Source: Pogostemon cablin
Lineage: Eukaryota > Streptophyta > Magnoliopsida > Lamiales > Lamiaceae
DNA length: 64,000 nt
NCBI GenBank assembly: GCA_023678885.1
Contig: CM042970.1
Coordinates: forward strand, 5,124,355-5,188,354
Direction: 5' to 3'
Positions 22,661-34,488 of this stretch are shown here, piece by piece (position 1 is the first letter of the stretch; the number at the start of each line of letters is the position of its first letter). The notes under the pieces are model-generated. The model made no database searches, was not told the origin of the DNA, and saw nothing but the letters and a program-made list of their open reading frames with translations. Position numbers and translations under genes: made by a program.

Positions 22661-23085
22661 AGTTGCATGCATGTAATTTTGCACTCATCTCTAGGGTTTT
22701 AGAAACTTGGGATTTATTGATTGAATTTAATATTAATATTATTACTGTTTTACCAGATGAGGCTCCTTCTACTTCCGCTCGCAGCTCGCACGGCTATCTT
22801 TTTCATGTGGGTCCAGTCAACTCTCGGTCTGCTTTCATGGCCCCACTTTTCAATTTTGAGATGACAACAATACCCTTTGAGGGTTTTAGCCTTTAGGATT
22901 GTTGTTTTGATGTGGATTCTTGGAAGCCATTGACGTGGTCATTTGAAAGGACTCTTTGGTCAATACGAGTTTATTACATTAAGAGTATTTGATGTGTACA
23001 TTACTCATTCCAGCCCATATTATTGTATCAATTTAATTTTTTACATGAATTAAGAAATATTATTAATTTATTTATTATCCTACTA
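22661..23085. other. Intergenic DNA
   Basis: No gene or repeat recognised. It separates the receptor-like gene's promoter from the truncated end of a gypsy element. Confidence 0.4.
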
Positions 23086-23089
23086 CACA

Positions 23090-25716
23090 AGCTTTCTCCG
23101 CTCCTTCAGCAAACACCATCATAATTTTCTCATCAGGGAACATCTCCTCTATATAATCGAAATAATCATCACAATGCTCCATTGTCTCCAACCTTGATAG
23201 GTGATCTGCCAACACATTCTCTGTACCCTTCTTATCCCGGATCTCCATATCAAACTCTTGCAGAAGAAGGATTCATCTAATGATCTTTGGCTTCGCTTCC
23301 TTCTTCTCCATCAAGTACTGGATCGCAGAATGATCCGTGTATACTATAGTTTTCATGCCAACCAAATACTATCGAAACTTATTGAATGCATACACAATAG
23401 CTAGAAACTCCTTTTCAGTGACAGTGTAGTTCTTTTGCGATGCATAATGATGTCTTACTCGCATAATAAATGGCGCATAATTTCTTATCTTTCAACTGTC
23501 CAAGCACCAGTCCAAATCACTCGCATCACACATTAGTACAAACGGCTGAGTCCAATTCAGTGTGATCAATATAGGTGCAGTAATAAGTGCCTCCTTCAAA
23601 ACCTGAAAAATTATTAGACATTCATCATCAAAATTAAAAGGAACATCCTTTTCAAGTAAGTGAGACAACGGCTTGGAGTATTTCGAGAAGTCTTTAATAA
23701 ATCTTCTATAAAATCCAGCGTGTCCAAGGAAAGACCACACTCCCTTCTCATTAGTGAGTGGTGGAAGCTTCTTAATCGCCACCACCTTTGCTCTATCAAC
23801 TTGCAATCCTTTGGCTGAAATATGATGTCCCAAAATAATCTCATCTCTTACCATGAAGTGACACTTCTCCCAATTCAAAACCAATTTAGTATCCACACAT
23901 CTCTTCAAAACGGTAGACAAGTTAGTTAAACAAATATTAAAAGAGGAACCAAAAATAGAAAAATCATCCATAAACACCTCCATAATCTTTTCTATCAAAC
24001 CATCAAATATAGTCATAAATGCAACGCTGAAATGTAGCAGGTGCATTACACAATCCAAAAGGCATCTTCCTGAAGGCAAAAGTTCCATAAGGGCAAGTAA
24101 AAGTAGTATTTTCCTGATCCTCGGGTGCAATCATGATTTGATTATACCCCGAGTACCTGTTCAAGAAACAATAAAAATCATACCATGCAAGACGATCAGG
24201 CATTTGATCCATGAAAGGAATGGGGAAGTGGTCTTTGCGTGTATTTTCATTTAGTTTCCTATAATTCATACACACACCACCCTGTAGGTATCCTAGTGGC
24301 TAATGTCTCTCCATCATCAGACTTAACAATAGTCATGCTCCCGTTTTAGCTACAACATGCAGTGGACTCATATGGGGACTATCACTAATTGGATATATAA
24401 TTTCTGCATCTAGCCATATTAGAATTTGCTTCCTTATCACTTCTTGAATAGCGGGATTCACCCTCCGCTGATTCTGAATGAAACCCTTAGCCTCATCTAA
24501 TAACCTTATTTTATGCATGTAATATGATGGATTAATGTCTTTTAAATCATCAAGAGACCAACCAATCGCAAACTTATACTTCCTAAGCACATCTAATAAC
24601 TTATAAAGTTGATCATCAGTCAAAGAAGAAGATACAATTACCAGATATATTTCATTATCACCTAGATAGGCATACTTCAAGTGCTCTGGTAGCGGCTTCA
24701 ACTTCTCTTTCTTCTCGTCTTTTGTTGTGCTCTCTCTATCCAATGTAAAGTACTTTCTAGTCCACTTCACCTGTTCAAGCTTGGTTCTTTTTTATTCATA
24801 CCTGTCATCACCCAAAGCAAGTAAATTTTCAAGAAATTCAATACATACCTCATTAGAGAGCTCATCTAGCTCTGTGGTGGGAAAAGTAAGAGTCTCCGCC
24901 AAACATGTATCCAAGGGGTCCTTTGAAAGGATCAAGGACAAATCTTCCTTCACGATCTCCTCCACCACATCAATGTTGTGACACTGCGCCTCCATCGGCA
25001 TCTTCATTGATTTATCAAGGTTGAACAGAACCTCTTCTTTATCCATCTGCAGCCTTAGCTCACACTTTTGAATATCAATCATAGTTCCAGCAGTGGCAAG
25101 GAATGGTCTCCCTAAGATAAGAGGGACATTATCGTTGTCATCTTCCATCTCGAGCACTAGAAAGTCCACATGAAAGACCAGTTTCTCTACTTTCACTAGG
25201 ACATCTTCAATCACACCCTTCGAAAAAGTCATAAACCTATCCTCCAATTGTAGAGCAACTGTTGTCGAAGTTAACTCTCCCAAACCAAGTCTTTGAAATA
25301 TTGACAAGGGAATCAAATTGATGCATGCCCCAATATCACAGAAGGCTCATCGTGCTGGCCCCTTTTTAATTTCACATAAAATAGTGAAGCTTCCCGGATC
25401 CTTTAACTTAGCTAGAAGCTTCCTCTGTATGATCGAGCTGCAGTTCTCTGATAAATTCACCGTTTCAATTCCGTTCAAGCTTTTCTTCTTCAAAGTGTAT
25501 CATTTATAAAGCGGGCATAATATGGCATCTCCAAAATTGCTTCAGAGAAAGGAATGCTCAATTTTATCTTGTTTATGATATCTGAAAACTTCTTGAACTT
25601 CTCTTCCAATCCCTTCTTGAATAACCTGAAATGAAATGGAAGAGGTATTTTTTTCTTAGGAATTCCCCATTCATCACGTTCAGCTCTCTCCGTTTTGTCC
25701 TTCTCGGCTCTCAATC
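23090..25716 (-). pseudogene. Protease, reverse transcriptase and RNase H of gypsy element C (broken)
   Basis: On the minus strand, after gag, comes the retropepsin-like region (about 25460-24790: CDIGACINLIPLS, then a PLILGRPFLATAG block, with DIG as active triad and a stop just before it). The Athila-type reverse transcriptase follows (24770-23490): RKDHFPIPFMDQM, FRKMPFGLCNAPATFQR, the catalytic VFMDDFSIFG, and GHHISAKGLQVDRAKV. RNase H (23480-23095) shows KEFLAIVYAFNKFR, YTDHSAIQYL and ENVLADHLSRLE. Stops and shifts occur near 25345, 24330-24275 and 23490. Sequence similarity ends at about 23090, so integrase and the 3' LTR are missing. Confidence 0.85.
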
Positions 25717-25804
25717 TCTTTGTTCTTTCCCACTTCTTTTCTACTATAAGCTCAATATTCTGCCCTTGGGATGGAACTAGAGTAACATTAACATCAGGTA
25801 AGGC

Positions 25805-26165
25805 ATTTTGTGTGAAAAATGGTGTTGGACACGATGGTTCGACCTCTTTTCAACCTTGAGTGCTGGTCGAACCAGGTACCTAAAGGTCAAATCGAGCATC
25901 AGAAAGTTTGGCATATCTCAGACAAGTCGATTCGACCTTAGTTCGACCTTCAGGGTTTGTCAAACCAGGGATGTGTTGGTCGAACCCGATATCAGAAAGT
26001 TCAGAGTCTCACGGATAGGCTGGTTCGACCATGGTTCGACCTTCAAGGTTGGTCGAACCAGGTTTGTAATGATCGAACTGACCATCAGGACGCTCCGGAG
26101 GATGCCCAGGTGCTTGGTTCAACTTAGGAGATGTGGTTTGACCTGATGTTTTGGTCAACCATAGT
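25805..26165. repeat. Tandem repeat with GGTTCGACC/GGTCGAACC motifs in element C
   Basis: About three imperfect copies of a roughly 107-bp unit, each holding TTCGACC...GGTCGAACCAGG and a CAGAAAGTT phrase. It lies between the gag and protease coding parts. The same motifs fill the region upstream of the TATA box in LTR A (1740-1865). Confidence 0.7.
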
Positions 26166-26209
26166 CGAATCAAGCTCCTGGAGCTCCATAATCCATTTCC
26201 AGCATCATC

Positions 26210-27349
26210 GATCCCTCATACTGTGTTACAGACCTTAACGTGATGGCATGACACTCTTTCGGGTTTGTTATGCTTTGAGATGGGAACTTTCCTTTCTCTA
26301 CCATTTGTGTTAATTGATTCACATTTCCGGCCAACTATCCCATTAACAATGTGAAGTCATTCATCTGCTTAGATATATCCTCATGATTTACATCTATTTT
26401 TGCCTCTAATTTTGCCTCTAGACGATTCACTCTTGCATTATTCCTCGCCATGTACCTGTTCACTGTATTCTCAAAACCAGGTTTTCCTTCTTCGATCTTA
26501 GCACCCAGACAACACCAACAGGAGGTTGTACTGCTGTATTAGGATTACTCCATGAAAACTCCGGCCTCCTTGGTTGTTGATAATTACCAGGGAGACCACG
26601 ATTATTGTAGTTCCCTTGATAATTCTGATTTCCTTAATTTTGGAACCTCGTTCCTTGAATACTTTGACCCATGGCACAATTTGCCTCTTCGAATTCCTCT
26701 TGGATAGCTCCTTTATTACCAACATCCTACTGCATAATTGGTACTCGCTGCATTATATCTATAATCTGCTTTTGCTGAGACTCAAGTAACTTATTGATAT
26801 TAGCCAAACTAGAGACGATCTCGTATTCTCTACTCGACTTAACCATAGTGTGCTCAACCTACGCTACTTTTCCAAGTACATAAGTGCCTCTCACTCTATC
26901 AGTTGGCCAATCTCTTGAATTCATCGAAATATCTTCGAAGAGCATTTCGACCTCAAAGGGTGTCTTAGTAAGTAATGCTCCATTTGATGAAGCATCTAAT
27001 AAAACTCAAGAATCACAATCCAACCCATTGTAGAAAATACTGATGTATTGAGCTTTAGATAGCCCATGTTGCGGACACTTTCAAAGTATGTCCTTGAACC
27101 TGTCCCAAGCCTTATGGAATTTCTCCCCACTACCGATAGAAAATTGATTGATGTCTTGCTTCATCTTAAACACCTTGGAAGGTGGCATGTATCTCTCCAA
27201 GAACTTCAATTTCAATTGCTCCCAAGTAGTGCAATCTGCAGCATTACGAGTATTGTACCAATCTCTCGCTCTTTCAGTAAACAAGAATTTAAACAAAACA
27301 ATCCTCCTCACATCCTCATGATCTCCTGCACTCTTTTATATGCTTGCAT
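26210..27349 (-). pseudogene. Broken gag of gypsy element C
   Basis: The minus-strand frame gives KFLFTERARDWYNTRNAADCTTW, the basic-acidic core LKLKFLERYMPPSKVFKMKQDI, an SKAQYISIFYNGLD-like block with stops, and DISMNSRDWPTDRVRGTYVLGKVA (about 26940-26860). It then runs through an Asn/Gln/Gly-rich tail (26720-26500) to an about 26400-26230 region like the end of gag B. Several stops are present (near 27080, 27005 and 26636). At 27349 the frame is cut by insertion of a Copia-type element; sequence upstream of the cut is not found again in the window. Confidence 0.8.
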
Positions 27350-28719
27350 TGTTGGATTGTGTACTAAAAGTCTAGCTTTTTGTATGAACAATGCTTTGAC
27401 AATATTTGAAATGAGAATCATGTGATCAAACGTTTGCAATTAAGTTATTGCAAAAGTACATTTACTTTATACTGTAGATAATGTGGAGTTTGGCATAACA
27501 CGAAAGATCATATTATCGACTCCTTATAAAGTATAAACAGACATTCACAACCGAGATAGATGAGGACTATCTATCGGTATGGTTGTAGTGTGATTTGACA
27601 TTAGTCTGTCTTGACTATAAAATTGCACTAGTGCACTTTGTGTGTATTGAATAGGACTGCCGTTGAGATCGTTCATTTTATACTGACTATATAATAGAAC
27701 TTGATCTCTGTTATTATGGATGTTCGTACTCTTAATCCCTATATAATAACCTCGGCAGGTAAGCTAGTATTTATTTTCTTGATTCATCAATGGGTAAGAT
27801 TTAATTATTAAATCAATATGCTCGATGAGTTAGGAGATGATGCTATCCCTATGGTGTGATGTTAATTATAAAAGAAATTTGTGTCCTAACGGAATTGGTT
27901 GATGATGTCCCCTTCAGGAGCTCATAATGACTATCATGTAAACCCTGCAGGTAGACTTGTTCTGGCATGATAATAAGGTTGAGTGGTACTACTCTCGGTA
28001 AATATATTAATTAGTCTAGTTGTCAGTAAGTTAATTAATTAATGGGCATTGAATCTTAAATACGGGGAGATTAACGGGCTCATAATAAGAAGGAGCCCAT
28101 AAACATAATTTGGGATTAGGGTGGCAGTGTAATAATATTTTTTTAGTGGAATGATTTATTATTATTGGACTTAAGTATAAGTTTTGGGCTAAACTTGGAT
28201 TCTTAAGTCCAATGGGAGGCCCAAACCCTAATTTCTCCTCCTGGTCCCTATTGTAGCCTATATAATAGCCAATCTCAGCACTCTGTAAGATTGATTCATG
28301 CCAAAAAATATGTGAGAAATAGTTGGACTGCAGATTGAGTTCGTTTCGTAGATCGTTGCCCACACAACGTCGAGACGTGGCTTAGGAATACAACAGAAGA
28401 CCGGAAGGTCGTTTGCTGTTTTTGTCCATCAACTTCCATAATTTTTCTAAAATTGTGTATAATTTCAAACTGTACGTGTGATATACCGTTGGAAAGACAT
28501 GGAAGAGAGGATCGTTTTGGCGTGTAGATCACTCGAATCGGAGATCAGATGAGGAAATTATGGCCAAACCGTGAGGTCGCGCAGGCTGCCGGCGAGAATC
28601 TTTCTCCTTCAATATACCCGGTGAAAGGTAATACGTTTCTATGATTTTTTGCTTCCGCTGATTTAGAAATGCATGGAACCCTAACAATTCACGTTAACCA
28701 AAAGATCCAAACGCCAACA
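27350..28719 (+). repeat. 5' LTR, Copia-type family 1
   Basis: It starts TGTTGGATTGTGTAC and ends ACGCCAACA, and is followed by ATTGGTATCAGAGC, a tRNA-Met primer site. It aligns with the solo LTRs at 5266-6623 and 61849-63237 and with the inverted piece at 35877-36281. It inserted into gag of element C. Length is 1370 bp. Confidence 0.92.
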
Positions 28720-28721
28720 AT

Positions 28722-28733
28722 TGGTATCAGAGC
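28722..28733 (+). other. Primer-binding site, initiator tRNA-Met type
   Basis: TGGTATCAGAGC lies two bases after the LTR. It is the standard complement of the plant initiator tRNA-Met 3' end used by most Ty1/copia elements. Confidence 0.92.
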
Positions 28734-31149
28734 GTAGGTTCTATGGCTAAACGTGACACGTTGGGCTAGGCTTTATGTGAATTATGTGTTTTTATTTGGA
28801 ATAGAATCACATGAAATAAATTAGTGTTTTGGTTTAATTGAGTAATCAATGGATATCCTTGTTGAAACCCTAATTGTATTCTACACACACTTTTCACCGC
28901 AACATTATTCGGAGGCGACGGTTCATCGGCACTGTCAGAAAATTCAACGCTGCAAACGGTGGTGAAAGGCTAGTGGAGGAGAGACTGCCAGTGTGGTGAA
29001 AGTCGACGACGACATGTGGTGGTGGAGAGACCGCCGGTGAGGTGAAACTAATACCTGCCAGTGATGAAAGTCGCGTCCGGTGACTGCAGTCGGGGCTGAT
29101 ATTGGCGGGTGGTATATATACGGTGGCAGAACATGGTAAGCTCGTTGCTGATTGCTGGGGCTTGGCTTGTGTGTACTGCAAGGCACGGACACATCAATTC
29201 GAAAGGCATATCAGCGTCGGCAAGAACCAAGCGGTCGTGATGGGCGATGCCAGGAGCGAACGCTGCTAATCGGAAGACTGCTACAGGTGGATTCACGGCC
29301 GTTCCAGGAATCGGCAAGAGCATGGATGGCCACGACTGCAAGGGCAGGTACCGACGCCGAGGCATGCTGCTGTTTCGACAGCCAGCGCTTGGTTCCGGGC
29401 GAGTTTTGTGTTGTTTCGTGTGGATCCTTCTCTATTTCGAGCGGGTTCTCCTTGTTTTCGAGGCAGGACAAAGTTTGGAGCGGGTCCGATTGGATCTGGA
29501 AGCGTTCCGATCGAGTCCAGGACCTTTTCCGATCGGGTCTCTCGTTTTTCCTAGCGAGTCCTCTCGCTTGATGGCTTGGCGACGCGATGAATAGGATGAT
29601 GGCGAGGCATGGTGCACTGCTGATGGACTGCTAGCAGACTGCTGGCGGATGGCGCAAGCCATGCCGGCGTTGGGCAGATTGCCGTCGGAGCATGCCATCC
29701 ATGACGTCGGGAGCGGTGCTGTTGCTAGAAGCATAAGTTGTGACGATCGACGCTGGAACAGCTGCAGGTGAGAGCTGCTGAGCGTCGGTGTGAGTTGTGC
29801 AGATTTCTGGCATGTTGCGGTGGCTGTCGGGATTGTTGCTGGTGACTGGGCTGCATCGGCGAAGGCGGACCCGGTGGCTTTGGTGGCTGACAGAAATTGT
29901 TGGCGTTCAAGGCAGGAGGGTTGCAGCTGATCCACCATTGGATGGAAGAGGCCGGTAGCTGCTGCCGGTGTGGAATCCGGCAGTGGACAGCGTAATTCAT
30001 GGGATTCCGGTGGCTGAAAGGTGGCGTTCCGGCAAGCTGCAATTCTCCGGTGGAGAGAGAGAAAGGCTACAGAGGCGTAATTTTTCTCGGCGATTTTCAG
30101 TTGTTGTGTAACCGTGAGGAAGTTTTCTTGGGCCCAAGGAAAACCAACTTATTGTGCAAGCCATATGCCTAATTGCCTACTTGTTGACCAAGTCAACCCT
30201 TTTATTTTCGCAATTATTTTATTTCCCTATATAATTGATATAATTGTTTAATTTGCCAATTATTATTATATATTTGGATTGCACGTGTCATTTGATTTAC
30301 TGTCTTATTTGCCGTAATAATAGCATGCTTATTTGTATAATTATATCTATTATATTGTATGCATGCAAAAACCATCTTGTTAAATAATTAAGTGGGAGAG
30401 AGATTGGTCATGATCCCGCGGCCTCCATTGTTGATTTATTAAGCTTATGAGTCGGTTTTAGTGTCTTCCTCTCCAACGGATGAGTTTTATTTGCGGATCA
30501 CTGGAATAAATTTCATGAAATAATTATTATTTATAATGTGATGCAAGTAAGCTTATGAGTCATCTATAGTGACTTCCTCCCCAACGGATGAGTTTTATTT
30601 GCGGATTATAGGAAATTATTTGAGGGCGTGTGGACTTCTCCAACGGTAAGACACACAAACTTGGGTAACGTACTTAATATTAAATAATAGTATACACTTA
30701 GGTGCAATTAATATGTATTCTCCCCAACAGAGTCACTGCTATAAATTGCAATGCTAAAGGACAATCGACTATTAATCATTGGGTCATAAGGTTAATTATG
30801 ACGTATGGAATTAATGGGTAAAATCTTCTCTTGCGAATGTTCGGGTTTGTATATGTCCACAATAACTTGGCAAGCAAATTCACGGTACTTGAGATGTCGG
30901 TGAATTTATTTTATATTGTTTATTGAGAGAATCAATATAAAAATTCAATTCGAAGTGTTTGATCGTTGTATTTATTTAATTGATTCTCTGAATTTTTGAA
31001 TAGTTTATTTTCACTTATTGTTAGCTAAAAGAAAATAAACTTACTTGTCCAAAATAAATGATTAGAAAAGAATCTTGCTTTTAATTCTTACTGCTTAAAG
31101 GAATAAAAATGTGTTCTCACAAAGGATGCCTTCTGATGCCTATTTAAAT
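28734..31149 (+). mobile_element. Long untranslated leader of the Copia-type element, with a GC-rich block
   Basis: No plus-strand protein is recognisable. 28900-30080 is strikingly GC-rich compared with its surroundings and is built of GGTGG/CGGTG/GCTGCTGGCGG-type phrases, so chance open frames occur on both strands (the longest, 29432-29938 on the minus strand, is 168 codons without known motifs). From 30370 on, the phrase GACTTCCTCCCCAACGGATGAGTTTTATTTGCGGAT-like (two copies, about 30463-30490 and 30572-30605) is repeated. Between them and 31150 is AT-rich leader DNA. Confidence 0.6.
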
Positions 31150-31440
31150 CTTTAGTGAAGAGATGAGAGGTTCATAGAAATATGATGGTCTCGTAAGACT
31201 CTTCGGACACTTGATTAAGTTAGAAAGGCAAGAAATCATGGTTAACTTGATGAATGAATTGGAAATACTTGGAATAGAAATTGAAGGGGAAACCTAGCTC
31301 AATTTATTTTTCATAGTTTGCCTTAACGTTTTGAGCAAGTTTCACTTGAATTACAAGAGGTTGTATGCGGTGGGAAACTTTTGACAGAACATGTGGCGAA
31401 AGAAAACCAATTTCATCAAGATGTGAACAAGGAAAGTATC
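31150..31440 (+). pseudogene. Decayed start of Copia gag
   Basis: Across frames the plus strand encodes KLERQEIMVNLMNELEILGIEI and, after a stop, FIFHSLP-RFEQVSLELQEVVCGGKLLTEHVAKEN, matching the plant Copia Gag (UBN2-type) layout of a MI..L..LGI....(A)..IL.SLP.SFEQF...Y segment. Stops and shifts show it is dead. No protease, integrase or reverse transcriptase follows: at about 31500 an inverted gypsy element begins, so the 3' part of this Copia element is lost. Confidence 0.5.
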
Positions 31441-31503
31441 TTATTCACTAGTTGTTGAAGTGTGATTAGTGATGGCGCTTACTGGCACGTTGTGTGTAAA
31501 TAC

Positions 31504-34085
31504 CTAAATCACTAGCCGGAAAGTATCTTCCTTAGTAGCAGGCTTCATCTCCTCTTCAACAGTGAACTTCTTATTCTGATTCACCATGTCAGCAGTGGTC
31601 TTCCTTCTCTGTTCATCCCTGGCATCACTCAATGCAAGTAAATTCTCAAGATAATCAACACATGCATCATTAGATAAAGCCTCAAACTGTGCATCAGACA
31701 AGGCGAAGTTCTCCTCAAACTCTGTGGCGACTACTTCCACAGACTTGCATTGCTACTGATCTGTAGGCTACTGTATCTCCTTATTCAACGAAAGATAATT
31801 TTCTTATCATCGGCCATCAATCTCAACTATCATTTGAACACATCAATCAGAGCTCTTCCAATAGCAAGGAATGGATGCCCTAAGATCAGAGGTGCACCAT
31901 CCTGGTCATCCTCCATATCCAGAACAAGAAAGTCCACAGGAAAAGTCAAATTCGACACATCTTCAATAACTCCCTCGAGGTACGTCAATGACCGATTTGC
32001 TAACTGTAGAGCAACAGATGTGGGTTTCAACTCCCCCAAACCAAGCTTCTTGAATACTGAGAAGAACATCAAATTTATGCTGGCTCCTAGATCACACAGT
32101 GCTCCTTTAGATGGTCATTTTCCAATTTCACAGGGAATGATGAAGCTCCCTGGATCCTTCAATTTTTCTGGAAGATTTTTCTGAATAATGGAGCTGCAGT
32201 TCTCTGTCAAATTAACTGTCTCCACACTGTTAAGCTTCCTCTTTCTGGAGATGAATTCCTTGATGAACCTTGCGTAATGTGGCATCTCTTCCAATGCTTC
32301 TGAGAAAGGAATAGTGACTTGGACATCACTCATAACATCAGCGAACTTCTGGAACTTCTCATCAAGGCTCTTCGACAAGAATCTCTGAGGGAAAGTAATT
32401 GGTACCTTTGTTATCGGAAGTCCCAAACTGTCTTTCTCGAATACTACTTCCGCTTCTCTCAGTTTCTTAGCTCTCTGCCACTTTTTATTAGCAATTGCCT
32501 GATCAGATTGGCTCTGTACTAAACTCGGACGTGCAGAAAAACCTGAAGGGCTGCTCGCCGGCTCGCTCGACTCGAGCAGTGGATAAACCGAGCCGAGCTG
32601 TGCTTGGTTCGAATCAGAAGACCCATCTGAATTGGTCTGGACCCACTCGACTGCAACTTGGCACCCTGGGGGACCAGCCCGGCTGAAGCTGGCTGCCGAG
32701 CTGCAGACGAGCGGTCCTGCTCTGCTCATGTTTCGTCCTGCTTCAGTTCTGCTTCATTCTATACCAGTTCTGTAACGTCCTACATGAGTTTCATACCTTT
32801 ACACTGCTTCCTGGACCTCAAAGTAATCACATTTGCACCCTATTTAGGATTTATTTCTGTATCTGAAGGAAACTTCCCCTTCTGAATCTGCTGCTGATTT
32901 ACCATAGTGGAGATCTGACCCATAGAATATATGAGACTTTGCAACTGCTTATTGACTTCTTCATGCTACTTTGTTATATTCGAATCCATGAGTACAATGC
33001 AGTTGTTAATCTTGTCAATATCTTCATCAGTCTTCTTCATATATCTTGCAAACACATCGTCAATACTAGACTTCTCTTCTTCAGTCTTGGCTCCATGGTC
33101 AAAATTAGGAGGATATGGAACTGCATTATTCGGATTTGAATATGCAAAGTTCTCATGTCTTGGTTGGTTCTGCCAATTCCCCCCTTGGTAGTTCCTAGAG
33201 TTAGAATTACCTTGAGGGTTTCGACCCATGACCCAGTTTGCATCCTCGATCTCTTGAAGGTTCATCACCACATCATCACTTACAGGCCTTCAGTTGCCTC
33301 CCCCACTGTTACCTGATATCAAAGTAACCAGGTGTTTGTTTATCTGTTCCAACTGAGAGACAACTTTATCATTCCTATCAGCTTCAGAAAACTTTTCAAC
33401 CTTTGCTACTTTGTCAAGTATGTAAGTCCCTCGAATCCTTTTAGATGGGCAATCCCTAGAGTTCATAGAAATATCATCAAACAACTTTTCTATGACATTG
33501 GATGTTTTTCCAAAAATTGTTCCTCCAGTAAAAGCCTCAACCAACACTCTTGCTTTGTTGTCTAGGCTATTATAGAAGACACAGATGAGTTGAGACTTCT
33601 TAAATCCATGTTGTTGGCATCTCCTCAACGGATTAGTAAACCTTTCCCAAGCCTTTCCAAACGACTTATCTCTCTGCTGCTTAAACTGATTAATCTTCTG
33701 TTTCAATAAAAGAATCTTACTCGGTGGCATAAATCGATCCACAAACAACTATTGCAGCTTAGTCTAATTAGAGCAACTCTCTCCTTTCAATTTATCATAC
33801 TACTCCATTGTCTTATCAACCAATGAAAACTGAAAAAGTCTCATCTTCCATCTATTATTAGTAGCATCAGCAACTTTCACTGTATCCATGTAGCTGTTGA
33901 AATGCTTAAGATGTCTGTAGGGCTTATCAAAAATGCCTCCGGCGAAGGGATTTTTCTCCACCATATTAATCAAGGCTGGCCTTATGTCGTTCGCTTCATC
34001 AGCTTGAATTGATCCAACTACGTTAGATCCTCCTATATTGGTGGACTTGAATGTCTCCCGGATGACAATGTCATCCTAATGGGTT
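31504..34085 (-). pseudogene. gag and protease of gypsy element D (broken)
   Basis: Reading the minus strand from about 34085: a start similar to gag B (IVIRETFKSTNIGGSNVV), a block with FDKPYRHLKHFNSYMDTVKVADATN, then RFMPPSKILLLKQKINQFKQQRDKSFGKAWERFTNPLRRCQQHGFKKSQLICVFYNSLDN (33748 on), DISMNSRDCPSKRIRGTYILDKVAKVEKF, an Asn/Gln-rich tail, and a MGRNPQGNSNSRNYQGGNW segment (33271-32966). A Ser/Pro/Ala-rich spacer (32729-32500) precedes the protease: IPFSEALEEMPHYARFIKEFISRKRKL, CDLGASINLM (active triad DLG) and PLILGHPFLAIGRALIDV. Several stops and frame changes are present. Reverse transcriptase and beyond are missing; the Copia remnant abuts at about 31500. Confidence 0.85.
32520..32740. 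repeat. Motif-rich spacer (GAGC/GCCGAGC/CTCGAC) in element D
   Basis: The spacer between gag and protease repeats GCTCG, CTCGAGC and CCGAGC(C/T) several times. Related phrases (GCCGAGCTG, CTCGAGCCGAGCTGCC, GCCGAGTTGG) occupy 35745-35876 in the LTR of the same element. Confidence 0.5.
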
Positions 34086-34488
34086 CTATCTCACATATCT
34101 GCTGATTCTGATTTTGATTCTGTTTCTAATTCTGATTCTAATTCAGCCTCTTCTGGGATAACCTGTTTTTCTATCTACTCTTCTTCTTTCTCCTCTACGA
34201 CTGCTTTTGGATCCGGTGTCTCTATTTTCTTCTTCGGAGGTGGTACCTTAGCAGCTTTAGGAGGAGCTTTGAGATTCTTTCTGCTCCTCTCCTTTTCCTA
34301 GCAGACGCTTCAACCTCTGGATCAAATTTGAGATCTTGTGCTCCCTTCTTTGACCTAGTGTGCATGCAATCTTCAAGAAATTTTCAAGGTAAAAGACAAT
34401 TAAATCTCAACAAAAAATTATAATTAAATAAGTAATAAAAGAAAAATAAACAATTAAAATTGTCCCCGACACAACAACACCATAAACT

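Noticed and set aside
29432..29938. 168-codon open frame on the minus strand of the GC-rich leader block
   Set aside because: No recognisable domain, low-complexity composition, and several overlapping frames of similar length on both strands; GC-rich DNA has few stop codons, so this is probably chance.
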